In this document: piece after piece, positions 9,211 through 20,833 of the stretch
How the letters are laid out: every line of letters begins with the position of its first letter
Numbering within the stretch: position 1 is the first letter of the stretch
From: Selaginella tamariscina
Lineage: Eukaryota; Streptophyta; Lycopodiopsida; Selaginellales; Selaginellaceae
Direction of reading: 5' to 3'
DNA length: 64,000 nt
Assembly: GCA_003024785.1 (NCBI GenBank)
Contig: PUQB01000324.1
Location: 211,307-275,306 of the forward strand
The notes under the pieces: model-generated
What the model saw: the letters and a program-made list of their open reading frames with translations, nothing else
Databases searched by the model: none
What the model was told of the DNA's origin: nothing
Position numbers and translations under genes: made by a program

Positions 9211-11981
9211 TTACCGTGACTTATACTTCTTTCCTGGTTTGCCTTTCTTGCCAAACCCATTATCCACCTCGTCATCATCTGCATTTCTACGTTTTTTTTT
9301 CTTAGTCCCATCTTCTCTTTAATATGCTGCAAAATGTTATAATTATAAATAAAATATAATAATTAGTAATAAATTACTATTACATACCGTTGTAGCTAAT
9401 CTCTGAGCTTCAGTCACACGTTCCTCCAGTAGTAAAACCTCTTCACTCTTTAGTGGAAACTGAGAAAGTTTTTTACCTGTAATAAAAAAAACATAATTAT
9501 CCTTCTCTAGTACATACATACATATGCATATATAACAGCATCTAATGTATGTAGATGTCTGCATATCTACACATTCAAGTATAAAGAACATATAAACGTT
9601 GTATTTCTATGTTACTATTGCCTATAAGAACAACGATGTGTGTGTCAGTGTGTGTGTGTGTTGTGGGACTGACCAATTAATTCCTCTATTCTTGTGTAGA
9701 GGGCCACCTCATATTGTGTAACAATTGAACAGCACGACCAGATCTCCAGCTCTCGCTGTTCTTCCTACTCGATGTATATAATCCTGAATAAGATTAACAA
9801 TTAATTAACATGCTAAATTGGATAATAATTATCCGAACACGAGAGAGTCACAAACCTTAGAATTAACTGGTATGTCATAGTTAATGACGACGTCAACAGA
9901 CGGAATATCCAAACCCCGGCTAGCCACGTCAGTGCAAATCAGAATGTTTCTCTCTCCGGCTTTGAATTATTTAATGCACCAGCCGTTTATTCTACACACA
10001 TTCACCAAACATTTAATATGCTTCTTATAGTAAATGTTGAATAAAGGAAATATTTAAATATTATATGAATAATATAACCTGGCTCATTTGACCACTAATT
10101 GGGATTGCCTCCATTCCAAGATTGCGCAATATCAACGCCAGCCGTCTTGTACTATCACACGTCCTTGTGAAAACCATAATAGTGCTCCCTGCCATTTCAT
10201 TCAAGATAAAACCAAGTAACAATCCTATTAAAAAGACAAGAATAAATTAGCTAAATTTCGAAGGCTCGTAAAACAGTATCAAAGCTCAAACCTTGTATTT
10301 TGCAGGGATAAAATAAGTATTCTTGCTTTAGCGTGGCAGCAGTAGTATATTTTGAAGAAACTTCCACCTGAAACATACAAATGTTCTAACACACACACAC
10401 ACAAAAAACAAACAGACACAACACACACACCTTCGTAGGATTCTGAAGACAAGCACGTTGAAGCTTTTGCACCTGCGTGAAACAACGAACACGGGTTACT
10501 AGATTGTTAATGTTCCCTAACGTTGTATACGGATATATAACGTACTTACATAATATCAAAGGCATATAGAAGCACTAAATACATGCAGCTATAAAATCGT
10601 AACACATATCTTACCTTGTTAGTCATGGTAGCTGAAAACAAGAACGTTTTTTTTCTCTGGAACAACTTTCAAAATCTCGTCAATTTCTTTCTCAAAATCG
10701 TCATGCAATATTTTATCCGCCTCATCAAGCACCTGAAAAGCAATAGTAAAGCTAATCAATTGATAAGATTTCATTATATACGATCAATGGTTAATCAAAA
10801 CTACAGAATAATGTATAGAGTATTCAATACTCACCAGATATTTTATGTTTCGCAAGGTGAAACCTTTTAGTATTTGTTAAGTGGTCCAACAGTCTCCCTG
10901 GGTACTTACCTAAAACATTATATAATACATTAAACAAATAAACTTGTATAAGTTTACAGAACAGATATACTTAAGTTACTTATCATACCACAATGTGAGG
11001 CTTCTTCCCAAGAGCAATAGCTTGATCTATCATAGAAAACACCACAACATCTGATAAGCAGGAATATAGTTATGTAACATTAACATATATTGTTGCCAAT
11101 ATATGTTGTGTACGTTGCACATAAACATATCGTGATTCCAAATTAAGCTTACCGCAACACTCCTTACACCAATTTGCGATCCTAATGCTTCAAATTGTTC
11201 GAGATCTGAATTGCCAATTCTCTACAATAATACGAATATGTGTGTGTGTGTGTGTGTGTGTGTGCGTGCGTGCGCGCTAGCTATATAACGGCTATGTATA
11301 TTGCCACATAGATATTTAAAGATACACATATGTATATAGACTTATATATAATGCGTTTATGTACAAAATACCATTTTACATATATAATGTGTAGATTGTA
11401 ATGTATATGTAATGTCTGTATGTATGTATATAATGAATTACCTCGTCGGTGACAAAACACAAGCAAAAAAAAGCATGGCTTTGCTCAAATAAAGCTTGCA
11501 ATATGGGGAGAGCAAAAGCCCCTGTTTTACCCGATCCCGTCTGTTGCGAGGCCTATCAAATCCCGACCTGTATACAGAGCATATATACACATATATCTGC
11601 ATTTATGGAAGAGATATGCAGAACAAAACAAATTTCAAAACATAAATATACACACACATTCTCACACACACCTATGTTGGCGATTATCCTTAATTAACAC
11701 AACATTCACATACACAACCGCTGCATTTATCAAACAAATTTTGTTACACATACATACCGCACCCAAATATACATATACACACTCGAGATTGTTTGTAATC
11801 TGCATACAAATTGCGTTCTATGTATGTCACACCTTGAAGCGCCAAAGGGAGTGCCTGGACTTGAATCGGTGTCGGATGCTTCCATCCGAGCTTGTTACAC
11901 GCATCTACAAGCTCCTCACGCACGCCGAGTTCTTACGAAACCGGGCACCGCCAGGGCTCCGGCCTCCTCCCCTGCCGCCAT
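9211..11981 (-). CDS. RH10: DEAD-box RNA helicase of the DDX47/Rrp3 (plant RH10) family, multi-exon, frame-broken as read
   Basis: ATP-dependent nucleolar helicase for 18S rRNA processing. Start at 11981, stop TAA at 9211. In order on the minus strand: Q-motif exon ending [18 protein letters not shown] (11833-11981); Walker [18 protein letters not shown] (near 11500); motif Ia [11 protein letters not shown] split over an intron; KKPHIV then [21 protein letters not shown] (near 10860); DEAD box [18 protein letters not shown] (near 10700) with the SAT box; [12 protein letters not shown] (near 10450); [20 protein letters not shown] (near 10150); [13 protein letters not shown] (near 9930); [13 protein letters not shown] (near 9770); [20 protein letters not shown] (near 9430); basic tail ending KKYKSR. 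The order and linker lengths match DDX47. At least eight 1-2-nt indels break the frame, including in the SAT box (two bases missing) and after GRTARAG (two single deletions). Either assembly errors or a very young pseudogene. Confidence 0.87.
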
Positions 11982-12027
11982 CGCACCCTAAATCCCCTGT
12001 CTAGCCCTAATCTTCTCCCTAATCACT

Positions 12028-12044
12028 AAACCCTAAACCCTAAA
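12028..12044. promoter_or_regulatory. Telobox-like AAACCCTAAACCCTAAA upstream of the helicase gene
   Basis: Located 47 bases upstream of the helicase start codon. Short AAACCCTAA boxes are a known promoter element of plant genes for ribosome biogenesis and translation, which fits a rRNA-processing helicase. Role here is inferred from position. Confidence 0.55.
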
Positions 12045-12347
12045 TTGTTATTTTAAACATCTAAGAACTGAAATAATGTAAGATATAATATTATTAATGA
12101 TAATGATATAATATTATTACGAAATTAATTTTAGAATACACAGCCTTAAAAAGTATAAAAGAAACTTTATTATGCAATTTTCACCTGTACATATGTAACG
12201 CTCTGCTCAGTATGACACCCTGTAGACATATATACATCTAAGAAAAGCTAATTCTTAGCAAGTTAAGAGAGATGGTAGATGTGTAAGACTTCAATGTGTC
12301 GTATATACACACACACACATCTCAAAGGAAGACACGTACCGCAAGGT

Positions 12348-12863
12348 TTAGAAGGAGCGAGTCCTGGCGATGGCTTGGCGAGTGGGAGGTGTGACAGAGG
12401 TAAACTTACTCCGGTGATCAATCTCTCGCGTCTCTTGACAAATTGCCACGGAAAACACAACAAGTGTGCACAGCAGTCCTCACATGTATCCCCCAGGAAT
12501 ATTAAACGCATTCCTCAGCGCACGCCTGTACTACATCACAGTTAGTACGTGTCTGTGTGTGTGTCTCTGCGTATGTGTATGCATATAATAGACAGCACAC
12601 ACACATGGATATATAGTACCTGTACCAACAGGCGTATATGCATCCACAGCAGCAAAACTGTTGGAGAATATACCACAGCAAAGAGGCTGCAATACATGCT
12701 GTTTGTCCCCTGTCTATGATCTCCACGTTACGGCCAAACAAAAACACGGGCAGATACAACCGAAGGTGCATGTTGGGACGTCTGTTAAGCAGTCACACAG
12801 CCCTGCATGCCATTCTCCTGCATATAATAGTATTTAAGTGTATGCATATATCTGAAAAACTCT

Positions 12864-12903
<40 letters not shown>

Positions 12904-13170
12904 TGTATTAGTACTTTCTACATGCATGTGCTCGATCTGTAGGTGTGTGTGTGTGAGAGAGAGAATATATTACCTCGAGCATGTAGAATGGGGGCACCTG
13001 GGTGAACAATTCCCTGTTTCACATAATGCTCATACGCAGCTGCATAAGACGGACCCGCTGGATCGTAGGGCGGTTGAGCAGCTTGAGGGTGAGATGAGGG
13101 GGAAAAGGAGCATATCCAGTGCTCCCCCCATGCGATCTCCGACCTCTTCCCGTGAAGAAGACGCTCCCAT
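12348..13170 (-). CDS. PLAC8/cornifelin-family (PCR/FWL-like) cysteine-rich protein, three exons
   Basis: Membrane-associated cysteine-rich protein; plant members (PCR, FWL/CNR) act in heavy-metal transport or organ size control. Exons on the minus strand: 12974-13170, 12620-12817, 12348-12525. Exon 1 starts MGASSSREEVGD (a Gly2 start that could be myristoylated) and encodes a proline-rich linker with PPYDPAGPSYAAAYEHYV. Exon 2 carries the PLAC8 core: a GLCDCLTDVPTC-like segment in a shifted frame, then FGRNVEIIDRG, and the hydrophobic CCCGCIYACWYR. Exon 3 encodes LRNAFNIPG, CEDCCAHLLCF and AICQETREIDHRS, the usual C-terminal cysteine block, and ends ARTRSF with TAA. At least one indel in each exon breaks the frame. 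Family is clear; metal versus size function cannot be decided. Confidence 0.82.
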
Positions 13171-13286
13171 CTTTGAACCCTAAATCTGGGGATTCAGATT
13201 ATTCTAGCATATACCTGGCGGTTAGTATATTCAAGTATATACTCAAAATCTCGAATATACCTCTGGTAAGTAAGGTGGAATATACC

Positions 13287-13303
13287 TTAGGGTTTAGGGT
13301 TTA
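13287..13303. promoter_or_regulatory. Telobox-like TTAGGGTTTAGGGTTTA between PLAC8 and PPR starts
   Basis: Lies in the 158-bp gap between the divergent starts of the PLAC8 gene (13170, minus) and the first PPR gene (13328, plus), so it may sit in a shared bidirectional promoter. Functional role is inferred. Confidence 0.45.
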
Positions 13304-13327
13304 AAGGAACCGGGAAAATGAATATAA

Positions 13328-14628
13328 ATGCACACGGATGGGGCAAGGAGGGTAGCGCAATCTTCATGGGCACATCTCATCAGGCAGTGTACAAGCGTGG
13401 AAGAATTAAGGCATATGCATCGCCGTGTTGCAGTAGAAAACACAACGGTAGACAGGTACTTAGCCAATCTTCTCGTGCAAATGTATGGCAGCCTTGGAAG
13501 CCCGGATGAGTCCGTCTCCATGTTCGAGTCCACACAGGGCCGGAATGTCTTCTCCTGGAACATCCTGCTGCGTGTGTATGCACAAAATGGGCATATTCAA
13601 GAATGCGTTACCTTGTTCCAAAGCATGCCTCTGCGAGACATCGTGTCCTGGAACTCGATGTTGCAAGCACATGCACAACATCTACATATACAGAAGCTCA
13701 TCGAGACGTTTTCAGGAGATGCCCCAAAGGGACATTGTCTCCTGGAGTTCCCTGGTAACTGCATTTGCCCAGAATGGGCAACCCGATTGTGTCTCAGATG
13801 TGCTAAAGAACATGCCCATGTGGGACCTCGTAGCACTCAACAGTGCCATTCCATGCTACGATCCTGAAGAAGGAATGGAACTGTTCCATACAATGTGTGT
13901 GCGTGACTCGGTTTCCTGGAACTCTGTTCTTCAGACGCTGTCTGGGGCCGGTTTAGCTGCACAAGCAGAGTATGTATACCTCAGAATGCCACAACATAAC
14001 TACATAACTTGGACCTCCATGCTAATGGCATATGCAGCAACTGGGCAGGTGCAATCGGCGTGGTTCATGTTCGGGGACATGCAACAGAGAGAGCGTGGCG
14101 ACGTGGAACTCGATGATAGGAGCGTTCATGCGAAACTTTCGCCTTGTTGAGGTCAAGGATGTCTTTGACAAGATGCCCTTCTGGAACGTTTTGTCCTGGG
14201 CTTCTGTGATTATAGCGAATGCCTTGAATGGGCATATGCAGCAGGCCATGGATATGTTTAACACAATGCCAGAGAGGAACCATATAGTTTGGACAAGCAT
14301 GATCACGGACTCTTCTTATTCGCGAGCAGTTTTCGACAGGATGCCATGTAGGAACCGTGTCGCATGGAACTCTATGATGTGCGTTTACGTACAAAGCTCC
14401 CGTCGGGAAGAAGCTCAAAGGCTGTTCCTGGATATTCCCGAGCGGGATATTGTGTCCTGGAACGAGATGATACATGCGAGTGGTGATATTTACACTGCAC
14501 GGCTTGTGTTTGACATTATGCCTTTGTGGAACTCAAGATCATGGGGAACGATCATCCAGTCATATGTAGAACATGGTGATATGCTTAAGGCAAAGTCTAT
14601 GTTCGACAGAGCTCCACATGAAGAAGGT

Positions 14629-14692
<64 letters not shown>

Positions 14693-16047
14693 AGTTTTAT
14701 ATTGTAGGTACTGTTCTTGGAAACATTATGATGCTTGGCTACGCAAGGACCAAATCAACAGAGCAAGCAAAGGAGTTATTTGATAACAGTTTGGAACACC
14801 GAGACTCGGTTACGTGGAATGCAATGATACAGATTTACTGCAACAACATTGATGCAGTAAACATGACAAGTTGCTTGGAAAGAATGCCTACTAGGGACAT
14901 GGTTTCATTCGCAACTGCGATGAGTATGTACGCCAACACCCATAATGTACATGGTGCAAAGAGCCTATTCAATGAGATGCCAGAGAGGGATGTATATATA
15001 TGGACTTCACTGCTGAATGCATATGCCCAAACTGGGCATATTGAGGACGCAAAGATGGTGCTCAAGCACATGCCTGGGTGGGACATGGCTTCGTGGACCG
15101 CAATGCTGGGTGCATATGCCTTATCTGGGCATCTAGATGTGGCCAGAGAGATGTTCGAGGAGATCCCGGAACCCGATGGTTTTGCATATACAGTGATGGT
15201 TACAGCATACGGTAAGCAAGGACTTTTGAAGGAGGCAGTGAGCCTGTTTCACAGCATGAGCACACCAGGAGTTATCACATATAATGCATTGCTAGAGACA
15301 TACTCTGAGAATGGATATGGAAGTGAAGCTTTCAAGCTATTTGTGACCATGGACTTGGAAGGTGTTAGTCCAAACAATGTTACTTATACAAGTGTTTTCA
15401 ATGCGTGTGCGGATGCAGGTGTCAAACTCTTGCCAGAAGGCAAAATGGTTCATGATATACTCGTTGAAAGATGCATTGTTAATGATCCATTAGTTATTAC
15501 TGCAGTTATCAACTTCTATGGCAAGTGTGGCCTTGTGGAAGATGCCATTGGAGTATTTATGGCGTTAATAGTGAGGGTTCACAGTGTACTGGCTTATGGA
15601 ATGCAGTTGCCAGTGTGTTTGCGTGGAACGGACAAGCCAGTTTCACATTTGAGCTGATGAGTTACATGGTTCTCGAAGGGTGTATCCCAGATGCAAATAT
15701 GCTGCTTACCACGTTAACCGCGTGTAACCACGGGGTTTAGTGTCTCAAGCAAGGGACATCTTCAGAGATATGCTCGGTGACCATTACGTTGTTGCCGGGG
15801 TGGAACACTACATGTGCATTGTGGATGTGTTGGGACGGGCTGGTCAGCTGGGGAAAGCACAAGAGTTGATAGAGAACATGCCATTTGAGTCACAGGGATA
15901 GCCTGGACTACTTTGCTTGGAGCTTGCAAGACACAAGGCGATGCTCGGAGAGGCGTGTTTGCCGCAAGGAACCTTGTTGTGGAGTTTGATGTTCATGAGG
16001 TTGCTACTTATAAGTTGCTTGCATCCAGTATACATGTTGGTCCATGA
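13328..16047 (+). CDS. PLS-class pentatricopeptide repeat protein 1, frame-broken as read
   Basis: PPR proteins bind single-stranded organelle RNA; PLS members usually edit or process plastid/mitochondrial transcripts. The product starts MHTDGARRVAQSS and quickly enters LIRQCTSVEELRHMHRRV. It then runs through about 20 short motifs of the form MPxRDxVSWNSM followed by a helix (for example LFQSMPLRDIVSWNSMLQAH, VFDKMPFWNVLSWASVI, LFNEMPERDVYIWTSLLNAY). After longer P/L motifs around 15280-15560 (GVSPNNVTYTSVFNACADAG) it ends with E-type motifs (HYMCIVDVLGRAGQLGKAQE, near 15810; TYKLLASSIHVGP, TGA at 16045). I see no DYW deaminase domain. Frame breaks fall near 13715, 14085, 15565, 15738 and 15895. 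An 81-nt CT-rich intron (14627-14707) keeps the frame if retained. Organelle targeting cannot be judged. Confidence 0.85.
14627..14707 (+). other. In-frame CT-microsatellite intron of PPR gene 1
   Basis: GT at 14627 and a TATTGTAG end at 14707 fit plant splice sites, and the body is almost pure (CT)n. Its length is 81 nt, exactly 27 codons, and it has no stop in the PPR frame; if retained it would insert a Leu-Ser run inside a PPR motif. The motif spacing before (MFDRAPHEEG) and after (TVLGNIMMLGYA) fits splicing. Confidence 0.75.
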
Positions 16048-16097
16048 TATAATATATATTTATAAACTCTTATATATATGGAGTGTATACATGCACA

Positions 16098-17940
16098 GGT
16101 GAACCCTGCACCTAAGAGATTCCAGGGCCGTAGAACACAGAGGCAAAAAGTTGTTTCAGATGTTTATATCTGCTCTAAAACTATGTACGAAAGCGAGGGA
16201 CTTAAGTGGTGGGAAAACACTCCACTCGGACGCGGTGGCAGCAAACCTCCATACGGACAAGTACGTGGTTTCTGCCCTGATAAACATGTACATTAGGTGC
16301 GGGAGCATACAGAGTGCTAGAGATGTCTTCGAGGGGACGACAAATCAGGACGTTGTTACGTGGACAAGTCTCATCCGTGGATACGTGGAGAATGGAGAGA
16401 GCTCCGTAGCTCTGGAACTGTTCAACAGCATGGACTGTGTAAAGGACCACGTTACGTATGTTGCTGCACTCAAGGCGTGCGTGGGAGAGTGGAGAATGGG
16501 ATAGAGATTCACAGAGAGATACAGGAGCGAGGGTATGATTCTAAGATAGTCGTGGCGAACACGCTTGTGTATATGTATGGGAAATGCGGGTGTATGCATC
16601 GTGCCAGGGAGGTTTTCGATGGGATTTTACACAAGGATGTTGTTACATGGAATACTATGATCTTGGGATACGTGGAGAATGGGGAAAACTCAGTGGCTAC
16701 GGACTTGTTCATGTGTATGGACTGTGAACCGGACGAGATTACATATGTTGGTGCACTCAAGGCATGTGCTGATCTAGAGAAAGGGATTGCCTTGCACAAG
16801 GAAACGAGTTCTCGTGGATATCTATCTAGCGTAATTGTGAGAAGCACCGTGATGGATATGTATATGAGATGTGGTAGTATGCACCATGCTAAGGAGGTCT
16901 TTGATGGTACACTCAACCGGGACGTGGTTATGTGGAGTTCCTTCATTTTGGGGTATGTGGAGAATAAGCAGGCTTCTTTGGCACTGGTGTTGTTTAACAA
17001 GATGGACTGTGAACCGAACCATGTCACGTATATTGCTGCACTCAAGGCGTGTACAACTGAGAGAGAGGGGACGCTCATACACAGACATGCTGAAGAACGA
17101 GGATTTACCTCTCAGGTAACCGTCGTAAACACGTTGTTGGACATGTATATAAAATGCGGGAGCATGCATAGTGCTAGGGAGGTCTTCGATGGATTGTCTG
17201 CAAGGATGTTGTATCATATAACTCTCTCATGATGGGATACGTGGAGAATGGGGAAAGCTCGGAAGCATTGGATTTGTTCATGTGCATGGAGTGTGAGCCA
17301 GATGAGTTTACTTACGTTGCAGGACTCAAGGCATGTGGAAGCTTAACTGCGTTATCCGTTGGAAGAGTGATGCATGCCACGCTCTGCTGCAGATTTGGAG
17401 TAGAACATAACCAAGTGGTGGGAAGCGCGTTAATAGACATGTATGGCAAGTGCGGAAGCGTGCATACTGCTGAAGTAGTGTTCAATAGCTTGCATTCTCC
17501 CAACGTCGTGTCATGGACTTCGTTAATGACGGGATACACCTCACTTCAGGTGTTCAGGCTGGCAAACAAGATGCAAGAAGCTGGTGTGCAGTTGAATAGT
17601 GCTACATTCACTTGTTCTTCTCACAGCATGCAGCCATTCAGGTATGGTTGAGGATGGTAAGAAATACTTTGAATCCATGTGTAAATATGGTATAACTCCA
17701 AACAGAGAACATTATACTTGTATGGTAGATATGTTGGGGAGAGCTAATAGGTTGGAGGAGGCGATATCAATTATAACGAGTATGCCTTCTTTCGCCGATG
17801 GTGTTACTTGGAAAGCACTGTTAGCTGCCTCCAAGAAATGGAAGAACTCTGCAGTGGGCAAAGTTGCCTTTGATGCTTTGGCTCACAGAACACAAGATGG
17901 AGCTCCTTTTGTACTTATGGGGGATACCTTAAGTGCATAA
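16098..17940 (+). CDS. PLS-class pentatricopeptide repeat protein 2, frame-broken as read
   Basis: A second PPR gene right after the first. A plausible 3' splice site (ACATGCACAG) ends at 16098, so a 5' exon may exist, or the start is lost. The array has 35-aa P/L/S triplets with a regular pattern: INMYIRCGSIQSARDVFEG, DVVTWTSLIRGYVENGESSV, HVTYVAALKACV, then near copies such as DMYMRCGSMHHAKEVFDGTL and DMYIKCGSMHSAREVFDGL. The copies are so alike that recent internal duplication is likely. It ends with E-motifs (EHYTCMVDMLGRANRLEEA; WKALLAASKKWKNSAVGKVA) and stops TAA at 17938-17940, without DYW. Frame breaks near 16490, 17205 and 17625. It is distinct in motif type from PPR 1, so the two are probably separate genes rather than one split gene. 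Confidence 0.83.
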
Positions 17941-17953
17941 ATGTATTGTGCGT

Positions 17954-17984
<31 letters not shown>

Positions 17985-18802
17985 CAGCTTGGTTGCTGGT
18001 TCATATTAGCAAAAGTATCATTTAAATGAACTTGAGCTTCAGTCACCTATCTAAAAACTAATAACAGTTATTTAAATTTAATAAGAATGTGTACTGCTAG
18101 ACATACATACTCACTCTGATGTGTTACAAACAGATGAGATTTAGATTGATAAATAATTATGTCAGTTTATGCACACACACACACACATCACATTAAGCTT
18201 TTACTAACACTTACAATAAGAATGTGTACTGCACACGTTCTGCTAAGCTACTAGAAATACATACTCATACGCTGATGTGTATGAGTATGTATTTCATTCT
18301 TTATCACACACACACACATAAAAGTGTATTAGTTTATATTAAGATATAGATACTAAATATACACTTTATAACAATAACCTGGTTATCTATATTGAATATA
18401 TATTAAAGTGTATATTTATTTATCAAATAAACTTACTACACATGTATACGTTAAAATGTACATTATTTATTACATTACAGTGTATATATATATATATGGT
18501 ATAATGTATATTTATCAAGTGTATATTTATTATCTAATTCAAACAAATTCGATTAGCATATTTACTTGGTATTTTATATTAAATCAAAAACTCTCTCGTG
18601 TAAAGTCTATATATTTATATACAAATACCATAAAATACATAAATAGCCACCTGTATGTGCTTGTATAATTTACAGACATAAGTCTGTGCATTATACATAG
18701 TACGTAAATCACGTATATTTGTACAGTTATATATACATACATATACACAGAGTAGTATCTTATACTGGGGATATATCAAATTTTATAGTGTGCATGCAAT
18801 GC

Positions 18803-18898
<96 letters not shown>

Positions 18899-19110
18899 CA
18901 CAATATGTGTGTGTGTGTGATAAAGAATGAAAGAAATAATGAAATTTATGCAAAGAGGTCAACATATGAACAAACTAATCTTTTTGATGAACTTTGATTC
19001 CTTTAACACCTTCCATAACCTAGCATAAATAAATAAATAAATAAAAAGAACCCATTTGTAAAATGTATATATAATAATTTAATAATTATTAATAAAATTA
19101 AATTACCATG
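17941..19110. other. AT-rich intergenic region with microsatellites
   Basis: No gene recognised. It contains TG and GA runs just after PPR 2 (17951-17986), CA runs (18172-18187), a pair of related segments around 18090-18130 and 18225-18290 (AGAATGTGTACTGC and CATACTCA words recur), and a long TA/GA block described separately. Confidence 0.6.
18802..18896. repeat. (TA)n followed by (GA)n compound microsatellite
   Basis: About 50 bases of TA repeats pass directly into about 45 bases of GA repeats. Similar TA-GA junctions recur elsewhere in the window (21980, 56370), so this is a general feature of this genome. Confidence 0.95.
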
Positions 19111-20833
19111 TTACTCTTCTGACGTTTGATCTTCATCTAACGATTCCACACTCTGCTGCTGCAGTTGCTCTTCAGTAGTCTCCTCCGTTGTCTCCATTCC
19201 CATCACTTGAAGTGGCTACACAAAATAATAATAATAATATGTTATTACTAAAATTTAAAAATATCACAATAATTATAAACATTATTAAGTTATCTTGGTT
19301 AAATTATTCAAATAATGGACAACGTTATTAGGTTACCTAGACTTGGATGGCTAAGTTATTAAAATAATGCATTAGAGACTATTATTAGGTGGTTTAGGGT
19401 TTAGGGTTTAAACCCTAAACCCTAGGTTAGAGAGAGACCTGAGATGCGGTGTAGCACTGGCTGGACAAATCGGGCATCTGGTTATCAGGGTGGTAAAGGT
19501 TCCAGTCGTGGTTAACAATCTCAGCCGTAGATCGCTGGGCAATATCTAGGCTTGGATTTGCACCGTCGGATCCCATGTAGCAGATTCCAAGCGGGGTCGT
19601 AGCTCGAGCTGTGTTTGCATTGCTGCACTTCCCTGTAATCCCATATAGAACCCATTCGAGGATGAACTTCCCAGTCCAGGTTCTGTTATACGTGTCTGAA
19701 GTGGATACACCTGTGCGTGCGTGTGTGTATATTATTAGAGACCCGTTAAATACATTGATCACACTGTTATTAAAGTACCTGAGAACAGAAAGGAATCATC
19801 TGGTGACTTTCCAACGGCTGCAAAACCACAAAAATATTTTATTAAAATAAATAAATAAATAAATAAATAAATACCTGTCTCATGCAAAAGCCAATGTTCT
19901 CAAGGTCTTGCTGAAACACCAATATTAAAATCTCTCTAGACACACACACGCACGCACGCACGTACCTTGCGAAGGCGTATCTTCTGCAAGGTCTTATCAA
20001 GCTCACTCTCAAGCTTGCACAAATCATCGTAGTTAAACAGCTCAAGCAGCTGCTCATCCCCTTGGTAAACTCTACAAAAAAAAAAACATAATTAATTAAC
20101 ACTAATTAATAGAGCGTTAATTAACCACCTCAGTCGCTGCTGAAAGCACTCATTCTCATGTTGCAGTCTCCTGATCTCCTCTTGAATGAGCTGTGTCATT
20201 AAATATACATAATTAGTAAAATAGAAAAGCTTGAGCTAAAGACTACGGAGTACCAGTACTCACCCCGATATTGTTCAAGTTCCTGTTAAACAAAACCATT
20301 AATAAAGATTAGAAAAAGAAATCAATGAATACCTTGTGAGATGAGAAGCATCGCTCTCTGCCTTAAGCTTCCGTATAGCCCGATTAAGTTGCTGCATATA
20401 TATATACATTATAATATATGAAATAAACTAAAAGCCGCTTATAAGATCTTCCTTACCTCCAAGTTCTCCATCTTTCTACAGGTGGAGATACATACACATT
20501 AGATAAGAGATGACAGAATGTGTGTGAAAGTACCTTTTTGTGCGCTCATTCTCAGGGAGATTAGCGTATCGGTATATGACATCCTCCACCCTGCATATAG
20601 ATGAGATTAAGGAACTAATCTGGATGGATTAGTCACTAATACTCCCACCTCATATCGGTTGCATACTGTGTGAGCTTTCCAGACGGCGAGAACATGATCA
20701 GTGCAATGTCTATGTCACAGAGCGTGGATAGCTCATATGCCTTTTTAACCAGTCCTGTTCTTCTCTTCGAGTATGTCACCTGTCTGTTGGTGGCATTCTC
20801 TATCTTCTTAATCTCCAGCTTAACCCTCCCCAT
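19111..20833 (-). CDS. MIKC*-type MADS-box transcription factor
   Basis: Exon 1 (20649-20833, minus) encodes the MADS domain [18 protein letters not shown] through [20 protein letters not shown] and [36 protein letters not shown] and FSPSGKL are the form seen in the MIKC* (AGL30/65/66/104) clade rather than MIKCc. Next exons give [19 protein letters not shown], also typical of MIKC*, then short exons for a keratin-like region ([53 protein letters not shown]). The C-terminus is Gln/Leu-rich ([20 protein letters not shown] near 19640) and the last exon (19111-19215) ends [12 protein letters not shown]. The MADS exon is intact; one frame change seems to be needed near 19555. MIKC* factors act as heterodimers in gametophytes. 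Start chosen at the conserved MGR; an in-frame upstream ATG at 20848 is less likely. Confidence 0.88.
19391..19425. repeat. Head-to-head telomere-type palindrome in a MADS intron
   Basis: Two-and-a-half TTTAGGG units are followed directly by AAACCCT units in opposite orientation, forming a near-perfect palindrome centred at about 19410. It lies at the 5' side of the last intron of the MADS gene, a few bases below the C-terminal exon. Confidence 0.8.

Noticed and set aside
16048..16097. Fusion of PPR 1 and PPR 2 into one gene through a short intron
   Set aside because: PPR 1 has a clear E-type end and stop (SIHVGP, TGA), and the motif style changes, so two genes are more likely; transcripts would decide.
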